Assembly: GCF_000620085.1 (NCBI RefSeq)
Contig: NZ_KK211069.1
Location: 79,745 to 143,744, forward strand
Direction: 5' to 3'
DNA from: Marinobacterium jannaschii DSM 6295
Lineage (GTDB): Bacteria; Pseudomonadota; Gammaproteobacteria; Pseudomonadales; Balneatricaceae
Length of the DNA: 64,000 bases
How positions within the stretch are numbered: position 1 is the stretch's first letter; every line of letters begins with the position of its first letter. The translations under genes and the position numbers were made by a program. Under the pieces are notes generated by a model that saw nothing but the letters and a program-made list of their open reading frames with translations, made no database searches and was not told where the DNA came from. Positions 27,196-36,538 of this stretch are shown piece by piece.

Positions 27196-28194
27196 TCACT
27201 TTGCTGCGCTGACTTTGCCGAACAGACGCAGGCGGCTGATCCCCCCGTCCGGGAATATATTCAGGCGGACATGTGTGACCGTACCGAGGTCCTTGATCTG
27301 CTCGCTGAAGCTGTGCTCCTGATGCATCTCCAGCTTCTGGGAGGGCAGCAGTTCGCTCCAGTAAAGGCTCTGGGTTTCGATCTGGGCATCGGTACCCCCC
27401 TTCACATAGGCCGCCTGGATAGAGCAGCTGTCAGGGTAATTGCCTTTAAAGTGATGGGTATCGACGACGATTCGTTCAATCACGCCGGGATGGCCCAGCG
27501 CTACTATGACCCAGTCATTCCCAGGTGTACGGCGGCGAGCGGTTTCCCAGCCATCACCCATGTTGACGCCACGGCCCGGGTTCAGGATGTTGCGCATATG
27601 GCCGAAGTGCTGGTCGTTGCAGGCCAGGGCGCGGCCGCCATTCAGTGATGCCGCCAGATCAATCTGTTCGTTGCTGTCGACATTAGCCCAGTCAATAAAC
27701 GGCACGCCGTAGATGCGCAGTCGGGCAACACCGCCGTCCGGGTAGATGTTGAAACGGACATGGGTCCAGGCCCGGTCATCTTCGATAGCATGGATATGTT
27801 CGCTGTCGCCCTGCAGCGCAACCGCGGGCAGTACTTCATGCCATTCGGTGTTGTCGGATGGGTCGGCATCGGGGCTGAAACAGGCTTCCAGTGATGCGGA
27901 TGGCGGGAAATTACCGGTAAAGTGGCAGGTGTCGATATTAACGCCTTTGATGGTGCCCGGTACGCCCAGCTTGATTACCGCGTAATCGTGGCCTTCAAAG
28001 CGCTTGCGGCGGGACTCCCAGCCGTCCATCCATTTACCGTTGTCGTCGAATACACCTTCTTTCCATACTGCCGGCTCCGGCTGGAACATGCGGTTTACAT
28101 CGGCAAACCAGTCGTCGGTGACATAGAGGGCCTTGGTGCCCAGGCGTTCATCCGCCAGGTTGATGTACTTTTCGAAATCTGAAGCTTGTGTCAT
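27196..28194 (-). CDS. alc: Allantoicase
   Basis: Allantoicase hydrolyses allantoate to ureidoglycolate and urea. The 332-residue protein contains two copies of the jelly-roll allantoicase repeat. Each carries a [16 protein letters not shown] segment, a [20 protein letters not shown] segment, and an ending [36 protein letters not shown]. Both repeats look intact. It is the third gene of the puuE operon, 43 bp after uraD. Confidence 0.97.
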   Translation of the reverse strand: MTQASDFEKYINLADERLGTKALYVTDDWFADVNRMFQPEPAVWKEGVFDDNGKWMDGWESRRKRFEGHDYAVIKLGVPGTIKGVNIDTCHFTGNFPPSASLEACFSPDADPSDNTEWHEVLPAVALQGDSEHIHAIEDDRAWTHVRFNIYPDGGVARLRIYGVPFIDWANVDSNEQIDLAASLNGGRALACNDQHFGHMRNILNPGRGVNMGDGWETARRRTPGNDWVIVALGHPGVIERIVVDTHHFKGNYPDSCSIQAAYVKGGTDAQIETQSLYWSELLPSQKLEMHQEHSFSEQIKDLGTVTHVRLNIFPDGGISRLRLFGKVSAAK

Positions 28195-28237
28195 GTTTTT
28201 ATTATCCGTATTGATTTTGGGGATCAGGCTGGACGGG

Positions 28238-28759
28238 TTACAGCGTTTCCAGTCGGAACAGCGCGATCCGGTTAATCTCCGTCAGGGCGCGCTCAAACTC
28301 CTTCTCAGGTGTGTTGTGAATGCGCTCCTCAAAGGCCGCCAGAATCTGGTGCCGGTTGCTGCCTTTCACCGCCATGATGAAAGGGAAGCCAAACTTTTCT
28401 TTGTAGGCATCGTTCAGCTCGGTAAAGCGGGAAAACTCTTCCGCCGTACACTCGTTAATACCGGCGCCTGCCTGCTCGGAGGTGGAGGCTTCGGTCAGCT
28501 CGCCGCGCACGGCGGCTTTGCCGGCCAGGTCAGGGTGGGCATTGATCAGCGCCAGCTGCGTTGCTCTGTCTGCCGACAGCAGCAGGTCAGACATCAGGCT
28601 GTGAAGTACGCCGACCTGGTTATGCTGGCGGGTCAGGCCGTTATCCCATGCCTTTTCCGCAACCCATACTGAGTGCTCGTAGATATCACCAAATACTTCG
28701 CAAAAGGCTTCGCGGCTCATTTCGCTGGGTTGGCAGGTCTGAAACAGGGAGGTGCTCAT
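28238..28759 (-). CDS. uraD: OHCU decarboxylase
   Basis: UraD decarboxylates 2-oxo-4-hydroxy-4-carboxy-5-ureidoimidazoline to (S)-allantoin. The 173-residue helical protein has the family marks HPDLAGKAA (the catalytic His region), [22 protein letters not shown] and [17 protein letters not shown]. Its start overlaps the puuE stop by 4 bp, indicating translational coupling. Confidence 0.97.
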   Translation of the reverse strand: MSTSLFQTCQPSEMSREAFCEVFGDIYEHSVWVAEKAWDNGLTRQHNQVGVLHSLMSDLLLSADRATQLALINAHPDLAGKAAVRGELTEASTSEQAGAGINECTAEEFSRFTELNDAYKEKFGFPFIMAVKGSNRHQILAAFEERIHNTPEKEFERALTEINRIALFRLETL

Positions 28760-29679
28760 GCGTTGCTGTCCTTTTTATAGGGATGGTGTTCGTACCAGTG
28801 ACGCGCAATATCGATACGGCGGCTGAACCAGACGTTGTCATGACTGCGGACGTAGTGCAGGAATCGCTCCAGCGCTGCGATCCGGCCCGGGCGACCCACC
28901 AGTCGGCAATGAAGGCCGATCGACATCATTTTCGGCGTCTCGGCACCTTCTTCGTACAGGGTGTCGAAGCTGTCTTTGAGGTACTGAAAAAACTGCTCGC
29001 CACTGTTGAAGCCCTGAGGCGTGGCAAAGCGCATATCATTGACATCTAAGGTGTAGGGGACGACCAGATGGGGCTTATCGGCGCCTGCGACCCAGTAGGG
29101 GAGGTCGTCGTCATAGGCATCGGAGTCGTAGAGGAAACCACCTTCCTGCATCACCAGCTTTCGGGTGTTCGGGCTGTTGCGGCCGGTGTACCAGCCCAGC
29201 GGCCGCTCGCCAGTAACCTTGCGGATGATCTCGATCGCCTGTTCCAGATGGTCGCGCTCTTCTGATTCATCCATGTACTGATAGTCGATCCAGCGATAGC
29301 CGTGGCTGCAAATCTCGTGACCGGCTTCCACCATCGCCCTGGCAACCTCGGGATGACGCTCTACTGCCATCGCAACGGCGAAGATCGTCAGCGGAATATT
29401 GTGCTTATCAAACAGGCGCAGCAGGCGCCATACACCTGCGCGGCTACCATATTCATAGCAGGATTCCATACTCATGTTGCGGACATTGGGTAGCGCCTGA
29501 GCGGACGGCATCTCCGAGAGAAACGCTTCAGACTCGTTGTCTCCGTGCAAAGTGCAACGCTCTCCGCCTTCCTCATAGTTGAGTACAAAGGAAACGGCCA
29601 CACGGGCGTCGTTAGGCCAGTGAGGATGGGGAGGGTTGGCGCCGTAGCCGATCAGGTCACGTGGGTAAGCGTCACTCAT
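28756..29679 (-). CDS. puuE: Allantoinase, polysaccharide-deacetylase-fold (PuuE type)
   Basis: This metal-independent type of allantoinase opens allantoin to allantoate. The 307 residues show the NodB-like fold: FVLNYEEGGERCTLHGDNESE near the start, GHEICSHGYRWIDYQ with the active-site histidine, and RNSPNTRKL. It is the first gene of the operon and faces uraH across a 398-bp regulatory region with at least three palindromes. Confidence 0.97.
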   Translation of the reverse strand: MSDAYPRDLIGYGANPPHPHWPNDARVAVSFVLNYEEGGERCTLHGDNESEAFLSEMPSAQALPNVRNMSMESCYEYGSRAGVWRLLRLFDKHNIPLTIFAVAMAVERHPEVARAMVEAGHEICSHGYRWIDYQYMDESEERDHLEQAIEIIRKVTGERPLGWYTGRNSPNTRKLVMQEGGFLYDSDAYDDDLPYWVAGADKPHLVVPYTLDVNDMRFATPQGFNSGEQFFQYLKDSFDTLYEEGAETPKMMSIGLHCRLVGRPGRIAALERFLHYVRSHDNVWFSRRIDIARHWYEHHPYKKDSNA

Positions 29680-29722
29680 CGTCTACTCCTTAAAATCAGG
29701 TTAGTGTTCCAGAGCCACTCTC

Positions 29723-29741
29723 TGTCTATATTGTATAGACA
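29723..29741. promoter_or_regulatory. Perfect inverted repeat TGTCTATA-ttg-TATAGACA
   Basis: An 8-bp arm, 3-bp spacer palindrome 44 bp upstream of the puuE start codon. It partly overlaps a degenerate TTGTATA element. It may be a second binding mode or a separate regulator. Confidence 0.5.
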
Positions 29742-29775
29742 AGTGTAGCTCGTATGTTTCTCAGGTGTTTTTTGA

Positions 29776-29785
29776 TTGTATACAA
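29776..29785. promoter_or_regulatory. Candidate purine-regulon operator (TTGTATACAA)
   Basis: A perfect 10-bp palindrome between puuE and uraH, about 97 bp from the puuE start. Confidence 0.6.
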
Positions 29786-29966
29786 AGATGTTTCTTTTAG
29801 TAAAGGGTAATTGTTCTAAAAATATTCATGGTATCAATGCTGAAGTTGCCGCAGATTCACCGCCCACAATAGTTGTTACCGCTGCCTGAAGCGCCAGATT
29901 TCCCGAAGATAAGGATGAGGTGAGAGGAAAATACAGGTGTATGCTAAAGTACAAAAACAATTTGCA

Positions 29967-29976
29967 TTGTATACAA
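29967..29976. promoter_or_regulatory. Candidate purine-regulon operator (TTGTATACAA)
   Basis: A second perfect copy, 191 bp from the first and about 100 bp upstream of uraH, placed symmetrically to the puuE-side copy. Confidence 0.6.
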
Positions 29977-30077
29977 AACATTGGTAAAAATTGATCTATC
30001 GGCTGGGCGTGGGATTGAAAGCGCCCTGAGGTTCACTTGATTAGCAGGAGGAAGGTGCCAGCTGGCATCCACTGGAT

Positions 30078-30428
30078 ATGGGTTATCTAACGACACATGT
30101 ACTCGACTCGGCACATGGTGTACCGGGCAATGAGATTGAGATCAGGCTTTATCAGATTGGTGAGCAGCGTAGCTTGCTGAAAACCGTAACCACCAATGAT
30201 GATGGCCGGGTTGATGCGCCGCTACTGGAGAAAGATGAGTTTCGTAAAGGTGTCTATGAGCTTCAGTTTGCAGTCTCTGACTATTACCGCCGCCTTGGCG
30301 TAGAGCTGCCTGAACCCGCATTCCTTGGGGATGTTGTGATCCGCTTTGGTATAGCTGATGAAGCTGAGCACTACCATGTTCCGCTGTTGATATCTCCTTA
30401 CAGCTACTCGACCTATCGCGGTAGCTAA
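30078..30428 (+). CDS. uraH: 5-hydroxyisourate hydrolase (transthyretin-like)
   Basis: UraH hydrolyses 5-hydroxyisourate, the PuuD product, to OHCU, the UraD substrate. The 116 residues begin MGYLTTHVLDSAHG, with the N-terminal catalytic-histidine motif, and end YSTYRGS, the conserved C-terminal tetrapeptide YRGS. Both define true HIU hydrolase rather than plain transthyretin. There is no periplasmic signal peptide. Divergent from the puuE operon. The GGAGGAAG sequence is about 25 bp upstream of the ATG, unusually far. Confidence 0.97.
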   Translation: MGYLTTHVLDSAHGVPGNEIEIRLYQIGEQRSLLKTVTTNDDGRVDAPLLEKDEFRKGVYELQFAVSDYYRRLGVELPEPAFLGDVVIRFGIADEAEHYHVPLLISPYSYSTYRGS

Positions 30429-30501
30429 TACTCTGGATTGGTTTACAGGTCTTTTGCAGAGTCCGTTGTGTGGCGGCGCTCAGTCCGTCATATCTTCCTT
30501 G

Positions 30502-30537
30502 CCCCTCCTTTGTCATTGCATCGGAGGGGATTTTTTT
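30502..30537 (+). terminator. Terminator after uraH
   Basis: CCCCTCC (30502-30508) pairs with GGAGGGG (30523-30529), followed by A and seven Ts (30531-30537). A typical intrinsic terminator. Confidence 0.85.
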
Positions 30538-30672
30538 GTCTGTCTCCGGCCATCTTCTGGCAGTGCGACTGCCTGACAGTCACAACTGACGCTAACCGCT
30601 CTCACTAAACCCCTTCGTTGCAACGCCATTGCACCGGGTTCGGGTATATAATGAGCGCTATTCAGCCAAGGA

Positions 30673-31074
30673 ATGAGACTGGCCATCGTGCTTCAAACTA
30701 TTCATATCCGATGTCGGCACCGTGCTATTAAAGTGCCGGGCCTGCTTTGTACGCTTATCGCCTTAAGCCTGTCCGGCGGTGCTATGGCAGAGGACAACCT
30801 GGACCAGATTCGTTCGTTGTCGCGACTCGCCGGAATGGCGAGGTTTTGCGAACATCAGTTCTTTGACCGCGGGCGTACTCAGGATGCTGCACGGATTCAT
30901 CGCCAGCTCTGGAACCTGACACGCCAGCTGGAGACGATGATAGTGAGTCAGGAACAACAGAGCGTTTCCGAGCGGTACAGCCTGAATGGCTATCAACATT
31001 ACAAAAAGTACTTCAGCGGCAGCGCCCGACCCTGTGAAAATCTGTCAGAATCGCTGCGCGGCGAGGGTTACTGA
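30673..31074 (+). CDS. Small exported protein of unknown function
   Basis: A 133-residue protein with a hydrophobic signal segment (VPGLLCTLIALSLSGGAMA) before AEDNLDQIRSL, suggesting export to the periplasm. The mature part is helical and has two cysteines (FCEHQFF and RPCENLSE) that could form a disulfide. No family is recognised. The first 18 residues before the signal segment are rather long and charged, so the true start could be further in. Confidence 0.6.
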   Translation: MRLAIVLQTIHIRCRHRAIKVPGLLCTLIALSLSGGAMAEDNLDQIRSLSRLAGMARFCEHQFFDRGRTQDAARIHRQLWNLTRQLETMIVSQEQQSVSERYSLNGYQHYKKYFSGSARPCENLSESLRGEGY

Positions 31075-31135
31075 CCAGGTATCTTTCCCGGGGCATTCGT
31101 TTGGTGCTATCGACCGGTCTCATTATCTGATGGGT

Positions 31136-31672
31136 TTAGTAACGCCCCAGCTCAATCTTACCGATCGCCAGCAGGCGGGCTTTCTCTTCATCACTTATCG
31201 GCTTGAAAACGGCTTTGACCAGCGCAAAGTAGCGATGCCCCTTACCGCCGGAACAGGGGGGCTGATAGCCGACGCTATCGCCTCGGCTGTCTGATTCGAC
31301 AAAGGCCGGGGCTTCGACATTCAGCGTTTCTGCCTCAACCGGCAGCAGGATGATTTCGGTCTGTTGCTCGATCCAGAAGCCGATCTTGCCCAGGCCGCCA
31401 TTCTTGCGCAGGGCGCGCCGGTCGCGGTTATTAAACTCGATAATGATGGCGTTGGCTTCTGGGGGAATGTTTCCGACCCGAAGCGGGGGCGTGGCTGCCT
31501 TGCCGCCATCCCTGGCGCAGATCTGGTCGGTCGGAATCTGTTCGCCATTCCACCCCCGGTCTGCCAGTTGAATCTCGAGTCGGGGCAGATTATTGCTGAC
31601 CGGTTGATACTTAGGAGACTGGCAACCATTGAGGACAATGGCTGCTGTAAGAAAAGCCATGGTTTTTGTCAT
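31136..31672 (-). CDS. Lipoprotein with PEBP-like (YbhB/YbcL) fold signature
   Basis: A 178-residue outer- or inner-membrane-anchored lipoprotein: signal MTKTMAFLTAAIVLNGC with lipobox LNGC. The mature part has GEQIPTDQICARDGG, TPPLRVGNIPPEANAIIIEF and, later, GYQPPCSGGKGHRYFALVKAV. The last matches the phosphatidylethanolamine-binding-protein signature (Y-x-x-P-C-x-x-G-x-x-HRY). It is divergent from bacterial YbhB, so ligand and role are unknown. Divergent from the MFS gene. Confidence 0.65.
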   Translation of the reverse strand: MTKTMAFLTAAIVLNGCQSPKYQPVSNNLPRLEIQLADRGWNGEQIPTDQICARDGGKAATPPLRVGNIPPEANAIIIEFNNRDRRALRKNGGLGKIGFWIEQQTEIILLPVEAETLNVEAPAFVESDSRGDSVGYQPPCSGGKGHRYFALVKAVFKPISDEEKARLLAIGKIELGRY

Positions 31673-31842
31673 CGCTGTGCTCCCTGATTATTACTGCCGG
31701 CGCTTCCCAATATAGATCAAACATCCCGGCCCGGCTGCTATACACCCGACGGGATAGCATTGTTATAATCGCGCCCCTTTTTAATATTTCCGCCGCCTCC
31801 TGATTTCTGGGCACGCAGCTGTCGTCACCGGACTACATCGAT

Positions 31843-33234
31843 ATGAGCCACACATCTTCATCTCAGCCCGCGTCCCGCTGGCTGGCACTGGTTTCGATCT
31901 GTGTCGCTACCTTCCTGATACCTCAGTCGATGTCTGCCGTGAATATCGCTCTGCCGGTAATTGCCAGCGAGCTGCAGGCAGATGCGGTGAAGCTGAGCTG
32001 GCTGTCGACGGTAAACCTCTGGGCCAATGTAGTGCTGATGCTCCCGGCGGGCAGGCTGGCCGATATGATCGGTGCGAAGCGGGTCTATATTTTCGGGACT
32101 CTCTGTTTCGCACTGTCTTCGCTGCTGGTGCTTGTGGTGCAGGATGTCGATCAGCTGCTTGTGGTGCGGCTGTTGCAGGGGCTGTCCAGTTCGATGGTGT
32201 TTGGTACTGCGATGGCGATTGTCAGTTCGGTCTTCGCTGACAGTAGTCGGGGCACGGCACTCGGCCTGACCTCCACATCCGTCTATCTCGGCCTGACATG
32301 CGGGCCGCTGATCGGCGGCTGGCTTACGGAATACTCCGGCTGGCGCAGTGTCTTCTGGGGCCCGGTACCCCTGATTATTATTGCCGTGTTGCTGGTGGTG
32401 GTGAATGTCCGATTAGCCAAAAAAGAGGGTAAAAAGGAGCGTTTCGACTGGACCGGATCGCTGCTGTTCACCCTCTGGGTGACGGCGCTGTTTATCGGCT
32501 TATCCGGTCTGCCAGAGCCTCTTTATCTGGTTCTGATCGGCGCAGGCGTTGTGCTGCTCTGGTGCTTTGTCAGGCAGCAGCTCAGTGTCGAGTATCCTCT
32601 GGTCCGGCTTCGGGCTCTGCGGGAAAACCGGGTGCTGAACCGGTCGATGCTGACCAGCCTGTTTATGTATGGTGCCCATGCCCCCGTGCTATTTCTGCTC
32701 AGCCTCTATCTACAGTATATTCAGGGGTTGTCACCGACAGAGTCGGGCCAGCTGATACTGGTGCAGGCCCTGACAATGGCGTTTGTCTCCCCGCTGGCAG
32801 GACGGCTGTCTGATCGCTTTCCGGCACATCTTATCGCTACTCTAGGCTGCCTGTTGTTCGGGGCGGGATTTGCGATTCTGCTGATGCTGGACGGTCAGGC
32901 CAACACCTCGTTGTTAGTCTCGGGGCTGTTTGTGCAGGGGCTTGGCTTCGGCCTGTTTTCATCACCCAGCAGTAATGCGGCACTGGCGTCGGTACCGAGG
33001 GAGCGTTTGGGAATTGCGTCATCATTGCTTAATCTGGCGCGAACGCAGGGGAACATGTTTGGCATGGCAATTGTGGTGTTGCTGTTTAACCTGATGCTGG
33101 GGGCGACAGAGATCGGACCTGAGCAGTACCCTCAGTTACTCACCGTAATCCGCTTTACGCTGGCACTGGCATTGGGCTACACCTTGCTGGCGGCCTACTT
33201 TTCCTATTCACGGGGACGTTCTGAGGCTGCTTAA
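31843..33234 (+). CDS. MFS transporter, DHA2 (EmrB/QacA) family
   Basis: A 463-residue exporter with 12-14 membrane helices. Family motifs: NIALPVIASELQ (motif D1 area), LPAGRLADMIGAKRVYIFG (motif A), LLQGLSSSMVFGTAMAI, and GLTCGPLIGGWLTEYSGWRSVFW (motif C). Members usually expel drugs or other hydrophobic compounds. Substrate cannot be read from the sequence and no adjacent regulator hints at one. Confidence 0.9.
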   Translation: MSHTSSSQPASRWLALVSICVATFLIPQSMSAVNIALPVIASELQADAVKLSWLSTVNLWANVVLMLPAGRLADMIGAKRVYIFGTLCFALSSLLVLVVQDVDQLLVVRLLQGLSSSMVFGTAMAIVSSVFADSSRGTALGLTSTSVYLGLTCGPLIGGWLTEYSGWRSVFWGPVPLIIIAVLLVVVNVRLAKKEGKKERFDWTGSLLFTLWVTALFIGLSGLPEPLYLVLIGAGVVLLWCFVRQQLSVEYPLVRLRALRENRVLNRSMLTSLFMYGAHAPVLFLLSLYLQYIQGLSPTESGQLILVQALTMAFVSPLAGRLSDRFPAHLIATLGCLLFGAGFAILLMLDGQANTSLLVSGLFVQGLGFGLFSSPSSNAALASVPRERLGIASSLLNLARTQGNMFGMAIVVLLFNLMLGATEIGPEQYPQLLTVIRFTLALALGYTLLAAYFSYSRGRSEAA

Positions 33235-33356
33235 GATATTTACAGCTGTCTGGATTGAAGCTGAGTTTGAAAAGAGGTTGGGCGGGGCGGGAGGTTTGAG
33301 GCCAGGGCCATCCTGATCTATCTGCGAGGCAGTTGGGATGACCCTGTGCTGTCAGC

Positions 33357-33473
33357 TTACGCTTTTTTCAGCAGCTTCTGCAGCTTGTTCAGCTTGCCTT
33401 CGTGCTTGGCGATTTTAGCCTGGCGTGCTTTGATCGCTTTCTTCAGGTCTTTCTTTGCAATTTTCTTAGCCAT
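33357..33473 (-). CDS. 38-residue lysine-rich small protein
   Basis: A tiny, highly basic protein starting MAKKIAKKDLKKAIKARQ and ending KLQKLLKKA. Sixteen of its 38 residues are lysine, with heptad-like leucine/isoleucine/alanine positions suggesting an amphipathic or coiled-coil helix. The ATG at 33473 is preceded by GGAG. A longer reading frame starting at 33590 exists, but its first 39 residues look non-coding. Role is unknown; nucleic-acid or membrane binding is only a guess from charge. Confidence 0.65.
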   Translation of the reverse strand: MAKKIAKKDLKKAIKARQAKIAKHEGKLNKLQKLLKKA

Positions 33474-33868
33474 GTCTTCAGACTCCACTGAATAGGGTGG
33501 TTCACACCACGTTTTCCATAAAGGTATTACCCGCATGGGCATTGTTAATCTCCGGAAGCCTGTCCCGGCTGTGCCCGATGCAAGCCGCATTTGGTTAGCG
33601 CATATAATTCGTTGTTTTTAAGCAACTTTCTGGCGCCTGCCCCAAATGCCCGTACCAAAGTATAGTCTGAAAGCGACATCGTCAATTAAGATGAAGAAAT
33701 GTCATCAAAACTTAATATTTCATAAACATCAGTGAAATATAGGTAAAAAACCGCTGCAGCGAAGGGGGAGCTGAGCGGTATCGAAGGCCGGGCCCCGCAG
33801 GTAAGCCGCACGACAATCACGGCACTGTGGAGGGAGTCAATCCAGCATGAGGCCCGGAAGGGCAGCCG
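33474..33868. other. Gene-free stretch between the small protein and the porin
   Basis: Holds the leader of the 38-residue protein. The part around 33600-33760 is AT-rich and may contain its promoter. No RNA gene or strong terminator is seen. Confidence 0.4.
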
Positions 33869-35002
33869 TTACCAGGTCAGTACCGCGCCCAGGGCGATGG
33901 TGTCAGTTTCGCGGCTGGCGGTTTCAGATTGGTCATATTCCGCCACCAGCTTCAGGTTGTCATTGACCGTGTGGAAGAGGGCAATGGCGGTGTTTTCTGC
34001 ATCCAGATTATTGGCCCCCGGCGTCGTACCGCCGCTGTTTTCACCATAGGACAGAACCAGTCGTTCCTGGCCGAAGCTGTAGGCGGTCTGGATCAGATAG
34101 CCTTCGACATCGGCACTGTCGGCGGTTACAAAATTCGATAACCCGGCGGTACCGACACCTTCGGCATCGAAGCCAGAAGCGCTGACGGAGAACTGTCCCG
34201 CTTTAACATTGACGCCGTAGGAGACCCCGCTGGAATCAATATCGGCGGCGCCGTTATTACTGCTCTGGCTCATACCACCCAGCCAGGCCTTGATATCTGC
34301 GCCAGCGAGCGATGTCTTGTAGGTAACCTCAGTTTCCAGCCGCGGTGCTGATTCTTCTGACAGGGTGCCGGATTTACTCGGGTCCAGCAGGCCGACTGCG
34401 ATCTGGAAGCCCTGTGATTCGGGGCTGCGGTAGGTGATCTGGGCGTTGGGGAACGGGTACAGGTAACCGGTGCCGATATTACCAAAAGAGACATTGCCGC
34501 CATCTACCAGGCCGTCACTGTTAACCTGACCGTAACCCAGCAGCAGTTCATCGCCGAGGATATTGGAACGGTTGAACAGCGAGAAGTCTTTACCGATCAG
34601 CACCTGACCCCAGTCGCTTTCGATGGTGCCATAGAACTGACGCACATCGATACCGGTATCGGTTACGCCGTGGCCAGCCGATGAGGCCCGGTTAGGGTCG
34701 GAGTCGTTAATACTTACCCAGAAAGATGAACGGGCACCGAGTTTGATATCGCCATTGTCCTTCGCAAAATTGAAACCAATCCAGTTTGGTAGGAAACCCA
34801 TCTTTACGCGGGATTGTGTACGATCGAGAGCATCATTGCTGTCGTCTATGTCGCTGCTGACAAGAAAGGTGTTCACCAGACCGTCGGTACTGAAGGTGGT
34901 GCCGTCTTTATTGTACAGCTCAATACCGGCCTGGGCCTGAGTGCTCAGCGACGCGGCAACAGCCAGCGATAGAAGCGTTGGAAGCAGTTTCTTATTGTTC
35001 AT
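33869..35002 (-). CDS. Gram-negative porin
   Basis: A 377-residue outer-membrane porin. Signal peptide MNNKKLLPTLLSLAVAASLS ends at AQA. The mature N-terminus GIELYNKDGTTFS, the segment DVRQFYGTIESDWGQVLIGK, and the C-terminal aromatic strand (GAVLTW) are porin hallmarks. An in-frame start further up (35254) would add 84 residues before the signal peptide, so ATG 35002 is chosen. General diffusion of small solutes is the likely role. It is divergent from ercA. Confidence 0.9.
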   Translation of the reverse strand: MNNKKLLPTLLSLAVAASLSTQAQAGIELYNKDGTTFSTDGLVNTFLVSSDIDDSNDALDRTQSRVKMGFLPNWIGFNFAKDNGDIKLGARSSFWVSINDSDPNRASSAGHGVTDTGIDVRQFYGTIESDWGQVLIGKDFSLFNRSNILGDELLLGYGQVNSDGLVDGGNVSFGNIGTGYLYPFPNAQITYRSPESQGFQIAVGLLDPSKSGTLSEESAPRLETEVTYKTSLAGADIKAWLGGMSQSSNNGAADIDSSGVSYGVNVKAGQFSVSASGFDAEGVGTAGLSNFVTADSADVEGYLIQTAYSFGQERLVLSYGENSGGTTPGANNLDAENTAIALFHTVNDNLKLVAEYDQSETASRETDTIALGAVLTW

Positions 35003-35374
35003 TATGTTCCCCGTTTTCAATTTTGTGCGCCAGCCATTGCTGGCACGCTCACCATGGAAGGCAAAACGATTATCAGGACGGGGAGAGTCGATAAGAATTG
35101 TGCTATGTATCTGAATCAGTGGTACTTTCAAGTTACAAAACGTTCGTTCTGTATGGTTCAGGACGAACGGTCGGCTGGTAGTAAGCCTTTGGAACACAGA
35201 CGCATGGCACTGAAGCAGTAACTTTTTTGCTGCAGCTGCGTAAAAAAGGCGCAAAAATCAGGTCCAAAGACCAGTTGCACAGTCGTAGTTGAGTTTTTAA
35301 GCTGACTTAAAAGCAGATAATAAAAAATATAAACAGGTACCGGCACTATACCGGGCCTAAAGGGCAGAAAACCG
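35003..35374. other. Gene-free stretch between porin and ercA promoters
   Basis: Divergent promoter region of the porin and ercA genes, AT-rich near ercA. No operator palindrome of the purine class is present. No RNA gene is seen. Confidence 0.4.
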
Positions 35375-36538
35375 ATGAGCAGTGATTTCTCGAAACTGCG
35401 AAAATTTGTCTCTCCGGAGATTATTTTCGGCGCCGGGGCACGTAAAACCGTTGCGAACTATGCGCGAACCTTTGGTGCGCGCAAGGTATTGCTGGTCTCA
35501 GATCCCGGTGTGGAGAAAGCCGGTTGGGTGAAAGATGTATCAGATTCCCTCGAAGAGGAGGGAATCGAATATGTCACCTTTACCGATGTATCACCCAATC
35601 CGCGCGAAGATCAGGTGATGCGCGGTGCCGAGTTTTATCGCGAACATGAGTGCAATGTCATCGTTGCGGTAGGCGGCGGCAGTCCGATGGACTGTGCTAA
35701 GGGGATTGGTATCGTCAGTGCCAATGGTGGCTTTATCCTCGATTACGAAGGTATCGACCGGATCGATGCACCGATTCCGCCCTTGATCTTTATCCCCACC
35801 ACGGCCGGTACGTCCGCCGATGTTTCCCAGTTCGCAATTATTAACGACCAGTCCGAACGGGTGAAAATCTCCATCGTCAGTAAGGCCGTGGTGCCGGATG
35901 TGGCGCTGATCGACCCGGAAACCACCGCCACTATGGACCCGTTTCTCAGCGCCTGCACCGGTGTCGACGCGCTGGTGCATGCCATTGAGGCCTTTGTCTC
36001 CACGGCAGCAGGGCCGCTGACTGATATGCATGCGCTGGATGCGATCCGGCTGATCAATGGCAATCTGGAGCAACTGATCGCCAATCCGGCCGATATTCAG
36101 CTGCGCGAACAGATCATGCTCGGTTCCATGAAGGCCGGGCTGGCGTTCTCTAACGCCATTCTCGGGGCTGTTCATGCCATGTCACACAGCCTCGGTGGTT
36201 ATCTCGATCTGCCGCACGGCCTTTGCAACGCCATGCTGCTGGAGCATGTGATCGATTTTAACTACAACGCTGCGCCGGACCGCTTCAAGGTGGTGGCTGA
36301 GACCATGGGCCTGGATACCCGCGGCCTGACTACGCCCGAAGTGAAGGCGCGGCTGATGGCGCGGGTAATTGAACTTAAAGGTCACGTCGGCCTGACTCAG
36401 AAACTGGCCGAAATCGGTGTTAACTATGCCGATATATCACCGCTGTCGGCGAAGGCAGTGCTTGACCCCTGCATCCTCACCAATCCACGCAAGTCGAGTA
36501 AACGCGATGTAGAGGTTGTCTATGAAGAAGCCCTCTAA
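35375..36538 (+). CDS. ercA: Iron-containing alcohol dehydrogenase, ErcA-like
   Basis: A 387-residue group III (Fe-ADH) protein. NAD-binding marks GGGSPMDCAKGI and PTTAGTSADVS, and metal ligands in the blocks CTGVDALVHAIEAF and AVHAMSHSLGGYLDLPHGLCNA, are complete. It precedes a PAS-type hybrid histidine kinase whose start overlaps its 3' end, as ercA and ercS do in Pseudomonas, where ErcA takes part in regulating ethanol oxidation. The name rests on that arrangement and overall resemblance. A catalytic rather than regulatory role cannot be excluded. Confidence 0.85.
   Translation: MSSDFSKLRKFVSPEIIFGAGARKTVANYARTFGARKVLLVSDPGVEKAGWVKDVSDSLEEEGIEYVTFTDVSPNPREDQVMRGAEFYREHECNVIVAVGGGSPMDCAKGIGIVSANGGFILDYEGIDRIDAPIPPLIFIPTTAGTSADVSQFAIINDQSERVKISIVSKAVVPDVALIDPETTATMDPFLSACTGVDALVHAIEAFVSTAAGPLTDMHALDAIRLINGNLEQLIANPADIQLREQIMLGSMKAGLAFSNAILGAVHAMSHSLGGYLDLPHGLCNAMLLEHVIDFNYNAAPDRFKVVAETMGLDTRGLTTPEVKARLMARVIELKGHVGLTQKLAEIGVNYADISPLSAKAVLDPCILTNPRKSSKRDVEVVYEEAL

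Larger units (their letters stand above)
29680..30077. promoter_or_regulatory. Divergent promoter region puuE / uraH
   Basis: AT-rich region holding a perfect 19-bp inverted repeat TGTCTATAttgTATAGACA (29723-29741) close to puuE, a perfect TTGTATACAA (29776-29785) and a second TTGTATACAA (29967-29976) nearer uraH. The arrangement lets one regulator control both directions. Confidence 0.65.

Noticed and set aside
20383..30428. Xanthine dehydrogenase within the purine cluster
   Set aside because: No molybdopterin or FeS subunit signature is present; the window starts at urate, so this step must be encoded elsewhere.
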